Assembly (NCBI RefSeq): GCF_013186535.1
Contig: NZ_JABMCZ010000004.1
Span: forward strand, 186,001 to 250,000
DNA length: 64,000 bases
Direction: 5' to 3'
Source: Nocardia terpenica
GTDB taxonomy: Bacteria > Actinomycetota > Actinomycetes > Mycobacteriales > Mycobacteriaceae
Shown: piece by piece, positions 1 to 8,333 of the stretch
How positions within the stretch are numbered: position 1 is the first letter of the stretch
Layout of the letters: every line of letters begins with the position of its first letter
The notes under the pieces: generated by a model
Told to the model about the DNA's origin: nothing
The model's database searches: none
What the model saw: only the letters and a program-made list of their open reading frames with translations
Position numbers and translations under genes: made by a program

Positions 1-2
1 TC

Positions 3-1181
3 GACCGCGGGTATTTCCCGATCCTGGAGAAGTCGGTGATCGCCGACGGATTTCCGGACAATTGGATGACCCCCGAGGTGGCGGCGGCGCTGGCGGACGG
101 GCGCGCCGAATTCGTCCTCTCGACGGGCACCAATCATGCCCGCATGCAATTGATTCGCCCGCCCTATTTCCTGCTGAAATCTTATTACCGGCTCTGGAGC
201 GAGCATCCGGATATCTCCGGCACCTGGGCGTCGGGCTGCCCGCGGATCTCGCTCACCACCGTGCTGGCCACCGAGCACGTCGCGCGGGTCAATGCCGCGA
301 AGATCGGGGCGACTCCGGCCGCGATACCGGCGCTCGCGGACCGCCGCCTCGACGAGCGGACGGTCTATGTCAATCTGCGCCTGGATCCGGCCGAATGGAC
401 GCGTGCCGAGGTGGAGCGCATGCTCGACGAGATCAATGAGTTGCGCGCCGCGCACCCGCAGGGCCGCTACCATCTGGACTGCTCGGGCTATCACCTCGCC
501 CATCTGCTGCGCAAGGTGACGCGGTGGCGGCTGTGGGACCGATTTCCCCTGCCCGACAGCATTGTTCACGCCTACGAGTACACCCCGATCACCGTGGGGC
601 GTTATCTGCGGCAGCATTTCGACTGTCCGATCATCGACCTGTTCGGCAGCACCGAACTGGGCTATCTCTACTACTCCGACCGGCGCGGCGCCTACCACCC
701 CTACCTCGAGGACATGGCCCTGGAGCTGGTGCCGATCGCGGAGGGCAGCACCATCTTCGGCCTCATCGTGTCCAGCGTCCGCAATCCGTACATGCCGCTG
801 ATCCGCTACCGGTCCGGCGACTGCGTGCGCACCACCGACGACAGCCCGGACCCGGCGAAGATCGCCCGCTTCTGCGGCCGGGAGAAGGAACTGCTGCGGA
901 TCGGCGCCACCGTGATCGCGCACGCCGATCTCGACGACTGGATCGCCGCGGTCTCCTCGCGGGTCTTCCTGCATCAGCTGCACATCACCACCGAGCGCCG
1001 CATCGTGCTGCGGTACACCACCTTCGACGACCGGCCGCTGTCGGAGTCCGCCGAAGGCGAACTGGCGGAGACGATCTCGTTCCACACCGGTATGCCGTGC
1101 GAGCTCGCCCACCGCGACCACCTTCCGATCGGCCGGTCCGGCAAGTACGCCTGGCTGGTCGACGACCTCGACACCCGTTAG
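3..1181 (+). CDS. PaaK-like adenylate-forming enzyme (5' truncated)
   Basis: The reading frame is open to the left edge, so the true start lies outside the window; the first in-frame GTG is at 36. The protein looks like the C-terminal two thirds of a phenylacetate-CoA ligase/coenzyme F390 synthetase type AMP-binding enzyme, which activates a carboxylate with ATP. The FGSTELG stretch near codon 217 matches the adenylate-binding signature, and the YRSGD stretch near codon 276 matches the ATP-ribose-binding aspartate region. It ends 10 bases before the next gene, so the two are probably cotranscribed. The substrate cannot be read from the sequence. Confidence 0.75.
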   Translation, partial: DRGYFPILEKSVIADGFPDNWMTPEVAAALADGRAEFVLSTGTNHARMQLIRPPYFLLKSYYRLWSEHPDISGTWASGCPRISLTTVLATEHVARVNAAKIGATPAAIPALADRRLDERTVYVNLRLDPAEWTRAEVERMLDEINELRAAHPQGRYHLDCSGYHLAHLLRKVTRWRLWDRFPLPDSIVHAYEYTPITVGRYLRQHFDCPIIDLFGSTELGYLYYSDRRGAYHPYLEDMALELVPIAEGSTIFGLIVSSVRNPYMPLIRYRSGDCVRTTDDSPDPAKIARFCGREKELLRIGATVIAHADLDDWIAAVSSRVFLHQLHITTERRIVLRYTTFDDRPLSESAEGELAETISFHTGMPCELAHRDHLPIGRSGKYAWLVDDLDTR

Positions 1182-1191
1182 GAGCGCCGCC

Positions 1192-1686
1192 ATGTCGCCG
1201 ATCGTGACGCCGGAGGACCTGCGCGAGCTGGTCGGTCCGCGGCTGTGGGACGAGACGGTCGCCCACACCGCCCACGCCACCGGGACCGACGCCGCCGCGG
1301 CGCAGCGCCCGATGCTCGAATGCGCGCGCTACCTCTACCTGATCTCCGCGCACCGCGAGCGCCTCGCCGGGCTGTTCCTGCCGGTCGAGCAGGCCGTCGA
1401 CGAGGTGTGGCACTACCTCATCCTGCAGACCCGCGAATACCGCGACCTGTGTGAGAACCGTTTGCCCGGCGGCGAATTCATCCACCATCGCAGCATCAGC
1501 TACCAGGACTACGGGGCCGAGCCGGACCGGCGGCAGATGATCGAGGAGGGGCTGCGCTGGATCCCGCTGTACCAGAACGCCTTCGGCCCCTTCGACGCGG
1601 GGGCGCTGCGATACTGGACCATGGCCCGCTTCCTGGTCGAGGAGATGCGGATGTCGTTGGACGATCTGGGCGCGCTCACCGCCTGA
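1192..1686 (+). CDS. GRPD-like (DUF1399-type) protein
   Basis: A 164-residue soluble protein with no signal peptide. Residues 70-87 contain DEVWH followed by LQTREYRDLC, and FIHH follows at 96-99. This spacing of Trp-His, Thr-x-x-Tyr and His-His resembles the glycine-rich-domain (GRPD/DUF1399) family, whose biochemical role is unknown. The ATG follows a purine-rich AGGAGC directly behind the stop of the adenylate-forming gene, which suggests coupling with it. The 3' end overlaps the convergent MFS gene by 11 bases. Family assignment rests on this motif only. Confidence 0.6.
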   Translation: MSPIVTPEDLRELVGPRLWDETVAHTAHATGTDAAAAQRPMLECARYLYLISAHRERLAGLFLPVEQAVDEVWHYLILQTREYRDLCENRLPGGEFIHHRSISYQDYGAEPDRRQMIEEGLRWIPLYQNAFGPFDAGALRYWTMARFLVEEMRMSLDDLGALTA

Positions 1687-3046
1687 ACCCCGACACGGCG
1701 GCGAGGGCGAGCGCCAGGGCGATCTGGACCGCGATCACGACCGAGAACGCGGCGGCATGGCCGTGCGCGGCGGCGAGAGTGGTGTATACGGTGCCCACGA
1801 TCGCCGTCCCGATCGCGATCGCGCCCTGATGCACCATGATCAGCGCGCCGCCGCCGACCCCCGCGACCTCGGCGGGCACCGCCGCCATCACCGAGGCGTT
1901 GACGCCCCCGATCGCCAGCGCCTGCCCGCATCCGACCAGCGCCATACCCGGCGCGACCGTCCACGGCGTCACCGACATCCCGTGCAGCACACCGAGGATC
2001 AGCGCCAGGCCGATCGGCTGCAGGATCAGCCCCGCCGTCACCGTCGCGGTCCCGAACCGGGCCAGCGATCGGGGCACGGCGAACGACACGGCGAAGAATG
2101 CCGCCGACATGGGGATGGTCGCCAGACCCCCGGCGAGCGGGCCGAATCCGAACCCGTCCTGCATCGTCAGCGGGAACGCGAACAGGAACCCACCACCCAC
2201 CGCCAGGAACGGGGCCAGTAGCAGCAGGCCGCGGCGAATCGCGGTGGTGCGCACCAGCTCCGGCGGAACGAGCGGGATCCGGCCGCTGGTGGCGAGGCGA
2301 ATCTCCCAGCGCCACAGCACCATCGCCGCCACCGGAATCACCAGGAGCAGCGGCACCGTCCAGGGTGCGGCCGCGGCGCGGGTGGCGGGAATCAGCGCGG
2401 CCAGCAGCACGACCGCCAGCAGTCCGGCGCCGATCGGATCGAGGTCCCCGGGCGCCTCGGAGCGCGTCTCGGGCACCGAGCGCGCGATCCCCGCCAGCAC
2501 CGCGAGCCCGATCGGGACGTTCACCAGAAACACCGCGCGCCACGACATTCCGACGATATCCCCGGCCAGCAGCAGCCCACCGGCCAGCAGCGCGAACGTC
2601 GCCGCGAAGCCGCTGACCGAGGTGTACCAGCTCACCGCCCGGGCCCGCCGCGCCCGCGGCGTCGCCGCCCGGATGGTGGCGAGCACCTGCGGCGGGATCA
2701 GCGCGGCGAACGCCCCCTGCACCACCCGCCCCGCGATCAGCTCCGTCATCGAATCCGCGAGCCCGCACCACAGCGATGCCAGCCCGAACCCCGCCAGCCC
2801 GGCCGCCAGCACCCGCCGCCGCCCGAACCGATCACCCAGGCGCCCGCTCAGCACCAGCATCACCGCGAACGCGGCGCCGTACCCGACCACCACCAGCTCG
2901 ATCCGCGTGTCCCCGCCGCCGAGATCGGCCGAAAGCGTCGGCAGCGCAACATTGACGATGAAGACGTCCATCACCGGCGGCAGCAGGCCGAGCAGCAGGA
3001 CCAGCAACCCGCCGGTCGATAAAACGGACAATTCGCGCACGCGCAC
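1676..3046 (-). CDS. MFS drug-efflux-type transporter (DHA2, 14 TM)
   Basis: A 456-residue, very hydrophobic protein of the EmrB/QacA branch of the major facilitator superfamily, expected to export small toxic compounds with proton exchange. The DVFIVNVALP stretch at about 27-36 is the family's motif D1 and GRLGDRFGRR at about 68-77 is motif A. The length and the long run of hydrophobic segments fit 14 membrane spans. The GTG start is the furthest upstream in frame, but a GTG two codons later would serve equally well. No regulator sits beside it, so the substrate is unknown. Confidence 0.85.
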   Translation of the reverse strand: MRVRELSVLSTGGLLVLLLGLLPPVMDVFIVNVALPTLSADLGGGDTRIELVVVGYGAAFAVMLVLSGRLGDRFGRRRVLAAGLAGFGLASLWCGLADSMTELIAGRVVQGAFAALIPPQVLATIRAATPRARRARAVSWYTSVSGFAATFALLAGGLLLAGDIVGMSWRAVFLVNVPIGLAVLAGIARSVPETRSEAPGDLDPIGAGLLAVVLLAALIPATRAAAAPWTVPLLLVIPVAAMVLWRWEIRLATSGRIPLVPPELVRTTAIRRGLLLLAPFLAVGGGFLFAFPLTMQDGFGFGPLAGGLATIPMSAAFFAVSFAVPRSLARFGTATVTAGLILQPIGLALILGVLHGMSVTPWTVAPGMALVGCGQALAIGGVNASVMAAVPAEVAGVGGGALIMVHQGAIAIGTAIVGTVYTTLAAAHGHAAAFSVVIAVQIALALALAAVSGFRR

Positions 3047-3087
3047 GGGCTAGAGCATATCCGCTGCAACCTCGATAGGGTCGGGGC

Positions 3088-3717
3088 GTGAACCGACCGC
3101 TCGTTCTCACCCCGCACCGGGTCGCCGCATCGGCGACCGTGGCGATCGGGGTGCTCGTCACTGTCCTGCTGCCGCTGAGCTTTCCGGCCGGGGGAGGGCC
3201 GACGGGGTTCGACCGGGCGGTCGGCGACCGGATCCACCGCGCCCTGGACGCGCATCCGGGGGTGTATCGGGCGCTGGTGATTCCGAGCAATGCCTACGTC
3301 CTGATTCCGCTGCTGGCGCTCGGGGTGCTCTGGTACGCGTGGCGTCGGCAGTGGTGGCGGGCCGGATTCCTGCTCGTGGTGCCGGAACTCGTGGTCGCGG
3401 TCAACACCTGGGCGCTGAAGCCCCTGTGGCATCGCCACTTACAGCATTACCTGGCCTACCCGAGCGGGCACACCGTCCAATTCGTGGCCATAGCAGCGGC
3501 TTTCGTCCTCGTGGCCGGTACGGCGCGAGTCCGCATCGTCGAAACCGCCACCGCCGCCGTGATATTCGCCGGAGTGGCGGTGGGCATGATCGGACTGGGA
3601 TACCACTATCCGACGGACATCGTCGGCGGCATCGCGACCGCCGTCGCCGCGGTGCTCGTCGCGTCCGCGGTCTGCGCCGTGGTCAGGAGTAGACCGCCGA
3701 ATCAGCCCGGCCCGTAG
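3088..3717 (+). CDS. PAP2-superfamily membrane protein with missing catalytic arginines
   Basis: A 209-residue integral membrane protein. PSGHT at 125-129 is motif 2 of type 2 phosphatidic acid phosphatases, and GLGYHYPTD ending at D177 carries the H173 and D177 of motif 3. Motif 1 begins with K111, but the Arg-Pro expected seven residues later is Leu-Gln, and the Ser-Arg expected six to seven residues before H173 is Gly-Met. Two phosphate-binding arginines are therefore absent, so classical lipid-phosphate phosphatase activity is doubtful. The GTG start has only a weak ribosome-binding site. The end overlaps the convergent NERD gene by 16 bases. Confidence 0.75.
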   Translation: MNRPLVLTPHRVAASATVAIGVLVTVLLPLSFPAGGGPTGFDRAVGDRIHRALDAHPGVYRALVIPSNAYVLIPLLALGVLWYAWRRQWWRAGFLLVVPELVVAVNTWALKPLWHRHLQHYLAYPSGHTVQFVAIAAAFVLVAGTARVRIVETATAAVIFAGVAVGMIGLGYHYPTDIVGGIATAVAAVLVASAVCAVVRSRPPNQPGP

Positions 3718-4595
3718 GTCAATACGACCGCGATGACGAACCACAGGGCCCACGCGAAGGCGATGAGCATGCCCAGGGCGAGGGCGATTCGCATGAAGGC
3801 GCGGCCCAGGTCGATGCCGTCGGACTGCTTCGGGTACAGCTCCCACGGGCTGTACCAGGGGGCCTGCAACGCCAGCGGGCCGCTGGCGGACTGGTCCATG
3901 CGGGCCTGCTCCTCCATGAATGCCTCGGCCTGCGCCTGCTGCGGGCCGCCGTACCAGAGCGTGGTGTCCACCGACCCGCCGAAGCCCTCGCGCACCAGAT
4001 CCTGCGGCGCGGGCAGATACGGCAGCGCGCCCAGCCCGCGGAACGACAGCGCCACATCGTTGGCCGTCCACTGCGCCCGGCCCTGCGAGGCGAGGGTGTT
4101 GAGATATTCCGCCAGCGGCCGCGGGTCGGTGCCCAGCAACACCTGGAAACCGGGATCGCTCCACAGTTGGCGGATCTGCAGGCGCGAGCCCTGCGGCGGC
4201 ACCACCAGCACCACGCCGTGCACCACTCGCTGCCCGAGACCGCGCTCGGCCAGCCAACTCTGCAGCGCATAGGTGTGATCGCGCGACTTGTCCAGCGGCG
4301 TATGCCGATCGCCGCCCTCCAGCGTCACCACCTGGCTGCCGACCCGCCACGGCCCGTTCAGCGGCACCTCCAGCTCGCCGTCCACCCGCTCGACCAGCGC
4401 CTCGGCCTCGATCACCACGCAGCTGGTCGGGGTCCACACCACGGCATCGAACTGGTGCAGCCGATCGGCATAGAACAGGCTGCAATTCACGATGGCCACG
4501 CCGTGCGGATCGCCCGGCCCCTTCCAGGTGCGTAACCAGTCGATCAGCGCCCGCTCGGCCAGGGTGCCGGCGGCGTTCTGCACTCGCACGAGCAT
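3702..4595 (-). CDS. NERD-domain protein with C-terminal membrane anchor
   Basis: A 297-residue protein. Residues about 10-150 look like a nuclease-related (NERD) domain: an N-terminal ERALIDWL helix, then QFDAVVWTPTSCVVIEAEAL near 48-67, which follows the hydrophobic-Asp...Glu-x-Lys layout of this endonuclease-like fold. The lysine expected after the glutamate is replaced (EAEAL), so catalysis is uncertain. A single hydrophobic segment near 270-292 would tether it to the membrane with the domain inside the cell. The ATG at 4595 is the only sensible start. Confidence 0.65.
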   Translation of the reverse strand: MLVRVQNAAGTLAERALIDWLRTWKGPGDPHGVAIVNCSLFYADRLHQFDAVVWTPTSCVVIEAEALVERVDGELEVPLNGPWRVGSQVVTLEGGDRHTPLDKSRDHTYALQSWLAERGLGQRVVHGVVLVVPPQGSRLQIRQLWSDPGFQVLLGTDPRPLAEYLNTLASQGRAQWTANDVALSFRGLGALPYLPAPQDLVREGFGGSVDTTLWYGGPQQAQAEAFMEEQARMDQSASGPLALQAPWYSPWELYPKQSDGIDLGRAFMRIALALGMLIAFAWALWFVIAVVLTYGPG

Positions 4596-4738
4596 TCGCG
4601 ACCCGCCCTTCCCGTCGACACTCGATACCGCAAAGCATAAGTGGCTGTGCGAGTTCGAGCAGGCATCTCCGCCCGCCTGTCACCCGAACCAGCCACTTCC
4701 CGTGTCCCGGCCTGCCCGAGGCATGACCCGGGCGGGGG

Positions 4739-6433
4739 TCAGGCGGTCGGCACGGCCGGGTCGACGGGGGTGATCGGAAGGCGCAGGGCGCCCGGGGCGG
4801 TGGCGGGGACCGCCGGGTACGCCGGGGCCACCGGCTCGATGCGGCGGTAGGGCCGACCGAGCTCGGGGCGGGTGTCGGGCTGGCCCTTGTTGGGCCAGAA
4901 GGCCATGGCGCGTTCGGCCTGGGCGGTGATGGTGAGCGACGGGTTCACCCCGAGGTTGGCGGTGACGGCGGAGCCGTCGGCGATGTGCAGGCCGGGGTGG
5001 CCGAACACGCGCTGATAGGGATCGACCACGCCGGTGTCGGGTCCCTCGCCGATCACGCAGCCGCCGATGTAGTGGGCGGTCGCGGGGATATTGAACACGT
5101 CCATGACCAGCCCGTGCACATCGCCGTTCACCTTCGCGCCGAAGCGGCGGCCGACATCGTGCGCCATCGGGATCCAGGTCGGATTGGGTTGCCCGGTGCC
5201 CTGTTTCGTCTTCAGCTGCCCCCAGCGCCGGAACGAGGTGAGCGAGTTGTCCAGCGACTGCATCACCAGCAGGATCACCGACTTCTCCGACGCGTGCCGG
5301 GCATTGAGGCTGCGCAGGAACACCATCGGATGCAGCACCATCGCCAGCAGGAACCGCAGGAACCGGAACGCGCCCCCGTCCACGATCGGCACCGACAGCG
5401 GAAACAGCGCGTTCTGCCGCTTGCCGTAATGGCAGACCTCGATGTGGGTGTCGGGCTCGGGATGGATGGACGAGGTGATCGCGATGCCCTCGGCGAAATC
5501 GCTGCGATCCCGGCTGACCACATTGAGAATCGCCTCGGAATTGCTCCGGGTCAGCTCGCCCAGCCGCGGCGACAGCTGCGGCAGCACCTTCTCGTCGCGC
5601 ATCTTGTGCAGCAGCTTCTGGGTGCCCAGCGCGGCCGCGGCGAACACCACCTGCTCGGCGGTGAAGGTCTTGCGCGCCTTGCGGATCCAGCGATCCGAGC
5701 GCGCCGTCTCGATGGCGTACCCGCCGCCCACGATGGGCCGCACCCGGGTCGCGGTGGTCAGCTCGAACACCGCCGCCCCGGCCTGCTCGGCCAGGTACAG
5801 GTAGTTGGTCGGGGTGGTGTTCTTGGCATTGTGCGGGCAGCCGGTGAAGCAGCGGGCGCAGTGGATGCAGCCGCGCCGCCGCGGCCCCGCGCCGCCGAAG
5901 TACGGATCGTCCACTTCGACACCGGGATCGTCCTCGTTGAAGAACACCCCGACATTGGTCGGATGGAACGTGTCCTGCACCCCCAGATCCACCGCGATGG
6001 ACCGGATCACCTCGTCGGCCGGGGTCGTGCGCGGATTCGCCGTCACGCCCAGCATGCGCTTGGCCTGGTCGTAGTAGGGCGCGAGTTCGTCGCGCCAGTC
6101 GGTGATGTGCGACCACTGCCGGTCGCGGTAGAAGTTGGGCAGCGGCTCGTAGAGCGTATTGCCGTAGATCAGCGATCCGCCGCCCACGCCGGACGCGGAG
6201 AACACCGCGCACTTGCCCAGCAGGCTGATCCGCTGCGTCCCGGTCAGGCCCAGCCGCGGCGCCCAGATCGATTTGCGCACATTCCAATTCGTGCCCGGGA
6301 TGGCCTCGGCCGGCCAGCGCCGGCCCGATTCCAGCACCGCCACCCGGTAGCCCTTCTCGGTCAGGCGCAGCGCGCTCACGCTCCCGCCGAACCCGGAGCC
6401 GATCACAACCACGTCGTAGTCGAAGTCGGGCAT
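4739..6433 (-). CDS. GMC oxidoreductase, ChoD/cholesterol-oxidase-like
   Basis: A 564-residue FAD-dependent oxidoreductase. The start at 6433 is chosen because GAGAGGA lies eight bases upstream; it begins MPDFDYDVVVIGSGFGG, the dinucleotide-binding loop at 12-17. GVGGGSLIYGN near 90 is typical of the cholesterol oxidase branch, and the C-terminal part has HYIGGCVIGEGPDTGVVD. It resembles M. tuberculosis ChoD (Rv3409c), assigned to oxidation of 3-beta-hydroxysteroids or related alcohols. Unusually for a GMC flavoenzyme it has four cysteines in C-x2-C-x2-C-x3-CP spacing near 195-206, the pattern of a [4Fe-4S] ferredoxin site. The substrate is inferred only. Confidence 0.8.
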   Translation of the reverse strand: MPDFDYDVVVIGSGFGGSVSALRLTEKGYRVAVLESGRRWPAEAIPGTNWNVRKSIWAPRLGLTGTQRISLLGKCAVFSASGVGGGSLIYGNTLYEPLPNFYRDRQWSHITDWRDELAPYYDQAKRMLGVTANPRTTPADEVIRSIAVDLGVQDTFHPTNVGVFFNEDDPGVEVDDPYFGGAGPRRRGCIHCARCFTGCPHNAKNTTPTNYLYLAEQAGAAVFELTTATRVRPIVGGGYAIETARSDRWIRKARKTFTAEQVVFAAAALGTQKLLHKMRDEKVLPQLSPRLGELTRSNSEAILNVVSRDRSDFAEGIAITSSIHPEPDTHIEVCHYGKRQNALFPLSVPIVDGGAFRFLRFLLAMVLHPMVFLRSLNARHASEKSVILLVMQSLDNSLTSFRRWGQLKTKQGTGQPNPTWIPMAHDVGRRFGAKVNGDVHGLVMDVFNIPATAHYIGGCVIGEGPDTGVVDPYQRVFGHPGLHIADGSAVTANLGVNPSLTITAQAERAMAFWPNKGQPDTRPELGRPYRRIEPVAPAYPAVPATAPGALRLPITPVDPAVPTA

Positions 6434-6568
6434 CGTGATCCTCTCGTCAACCCACCGCAATGAAACGGTTTCCGACTCATTGTGTCATCAGTCGCACACG
6501 GTCGAAAACTATCGTGCCGTTGCGGCCCCCGCGGCGTGCCCGAATGGCGGTCCGCGCCCGATTCCGGT

Positions 6569-7210
6569 ATGCAACGTGCTGTGACCCCCGAACCCGCCGG
6601 AGCACCGGCGACCGACCCCGAGAGCCGCATTCTCACCGTGCCCAACGCGCTGAGCGTGCTGCGCCTGATCGGCGTGCCGGTCCTGCTGTGGTTGCTGCTG
6701 GTGGTCGAGGCCGACGGCTGGGCGTTCGCGCTGCTGATCGCCAGCGGCGTCACCGACTTCCTGGACGGCAAGCTGGCCCGGCTGCTGGATCAGTCCTCGC
6801 GGCTGGGTGCGCTGCTGGACCCGTTGGTGGACCGGCTGTATCTGGTGGCGACCGTGCTCGGCTTCCTGGTGCGCGGCATCCTGCCGTGGCCGATCGTGCT
6901 GGTGCTGGTCGCGCGGGAAGCGATCCTGGCCACCACGCTGCCGATCTACCGCCGCCGCGGCCTGCCCCCGCCCGAGGTGATCTACCTGGGCAAGGCCGCC
7001 ACCTTCGCGCTCATGTCGGCGCTGCCGTGGCTGCTGGCCGGGCAGATGGACTGGGCCGCGGCAGGTTTCGGCCGGGCCTTCGGCTGGGCACTGTTGATCT
7101 GGGGTACGGCGACCTACGTCTGGACCGGACTGCTGTACCTGGGTAGGGCCCTCGCCGTCGCGCGGGCGATACCGGCTGTCCCGCACGGATCACGGCAGCC
7201 GATACAGTGA
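6569..7210 (+). CDS. pgsA2: CDP-alcohol phosphatidyltransferase (PgsA2-type)
   Basis: A 214-residue membrane enzyme of phospholipid synthesis. Its DG-x2-AR-x8-G-x3-D-x3-D signature (DFLDGKLARLLDQSSRLGAL, then LDPLVDRL) is complete, with all three catalytic aspartates. The position just upstream of gcvH and garA matches Rv1822 (pgsA2) of M. tuberculosis. The family condenses CDP-diacylglycerol with glycerol-3-phosphate or with phosphatidylglycerol, the latter giving cardiolipin, and sequence alone does not decide which. I chose ATG 6569 because the codons upstream of it are low in hydrophobic content and unlike the family N-terminus. Rv1823-Rv1825 homologues, expected next, are missing. Confidence 0.8.
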   Translation: MQRAVTPEPAGAPATDPESRILTVPNALSVLRLIGVPVLLWLLLVVEADGWAFALLIASGVTDFLDGKLARLLDQSSRLGALLDPLVDRLYLVATVLGFLVRGILPWPIVLVLVAREAILATTLPIYRRRGLPPPEVIYLGKAATFALMSALPWLLAGQMDWAAAGFGRAFGWALLIWGTATYVWTGLLYLGRALAVARAIPAVPHGSRQPIQ

Positions 7211-7268
7211 GCACGACACGTGCGAAAGGACGCCACGTGAAAGGACATGCGGTGAAAGGATTCGGCCT

Positions 7269-7667
7269 GTGACTTCCCTTCCGGAGGACCTGCGCTACAC
7301 CGAGGAACACGAATGGGTGCGGCGTGTCGGTCCGACTCGCGTGCGCGTCGGAATTACCGACTACGCGCAGTCACAGCTCGGTGACGTCGTCTTCGTGCAG
7401 TTGCCCGCGCTCGACACCGACGTCGCGCCCGGAGACGGTATCGCCGAGGTCGAGTCCACCAAGAGCGTCTCCGACATCTATGCTCCGCTGAGCGCGAAAG
7501 TCGTTGCGGTGAACGACATTCTGGACGGCGCGCCGGAAACGCTGAATACCGATCCCTACGGCGACGGCTGGCTGTTCGAGCTGCAGGTCGACGACGCCGC
7601 GAAGCTGGACGCAACACTCGCCGAACTGCTCGATGCCGCAGGTTATGAAGGAGTTATCGGGGACTGA
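7269..7667 (+). CDS. gcvH: Glycine cleavage system H protein
   Basis: A 132-residue protein of normal length for GcvH, the lipoyl carrier that shuttles the methylamine group from GcvP to GcvT and GcvL in the cytosol. The lipoyl-attachment lysine is K65 within VESTKSVSD, and the C-terminal PYGDGWLFEL stretch is conserved. GTG 7269 is the start; it gives the expected LRYTEEHEWV beginning. gcvP lies 3 kb downstream, beyond garA and three regulators, the same order as M. tuberculosis Rv1826-Rv1832. gcvT and gcvL are not in the window. Confidence 0.96.
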   Translation: MTSLPEDLRYTEEHEWVRRVGPTRVRVGITDYAQSQLGDVVFVQLPALDTDVAPGDGIAEVESTKSVSDIYAPLSAKVVAVNDILDGAPETLNTDPYGDGWLFELQVDDAAKLDATLAELLDAAGYEGVIGD

Positions 7668-7839
7668 AGCGGCCTTCACAGTTCTACCTGCACGGGGACA
7701 CCCTGGCAGGGTACGGTCAATGCCAACAGATGTGCCGGCGACCGGTGCCGGAATCTCCAAGGGCGCGACAGCCGGTCGCGTTGGGTGACGGCTTCGGATG
7801 ATGCTTGTACGGATAATCGGTTCGAGGAGGAGAGCAAGG

Positions 7840-8316
7840 GTGAGCGAGAACAAAGACCCGGGTTACGGGGAGAGCGCGGCCGAGACCACATCGGTGTTCC
7901 GCGCTGATTTCCTCAACGAGGTCGACGCGTCGCGCTCCGGTGAGCAGACCGGCGAACAGCCGGTGCAAGGGGTCGAGGGCCTGCCTGCGGGCGCTGCCCT
8001 GCTGGTGGTCAAGCGCGGTCCGAACGCGGGCTCGCGGTTCCTGCTGGATCAGCCGACGACCTCGGCGGGACGTCACCCCGACAGCGACATCTTTCTCGAC
8101 GATGTCACGGTCAGCCGTCGCCACGCGGAGTTCCGTCAGGACGACGACACCTTCCAGGTGGTGGACGTGGGCAGCCTGAACGGCACCTACGTGAATCGGG
8201 AACCGGTGGACTCCTCGGAGCTGCAGAACGGCGACGAGGTGCAGATCGGCAAGTTCCGGCTGGTCTTCCTGACCGGCCCGAAGCCCGCCCAGAGCGACTC
8301 GGCGGGCGCACTGTAG
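7840..8316 (+). CDS. garA: FHA-domain metabolic regulator GarA/OdhI
   Basis: A 158-residue cytosolic protein. The start at GTG 7840 follows GGAGGAGAG and gives MSENKDPGYG. The ETTSVF motif at 15-20 is the phosphorylation site used by PknB/PknG-type kinases in M. tuberculosis GarA (Rv1827) and corynebacterial OdhI. The rest is a forkhead-associated domain with GRHPDSDI, SRRHAEF and NGTYVN loops. The unphosphorylated family protein inhibits 2-oxoglutarate dehydrogenase and NAD-glutamate dehydrogenase and activates glutamate synthase; phosphorylation makes the FHA domain bind its own tail and releases the targets. An upstream extension of 14 codons is possible but lacks a ribosome site. Confidence 0.95.
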   Translation: MSENKDPGYGESAAETTSVFRADFLNEVDASRSGEQTGEQPVQGVEGLPAGAALLVVKRGPNAGSRFLLDQPTTSAGRHPDSDIFLDDVTVSRRHAEFRQDDDTFQVVDVGSLNGTYVNREPVDSSELQNGDEVQIGKFRLVFLTGPKPAQSDSAGAL

Positions 8317-8333
8317 ACCGAGGCCGAGACGAG

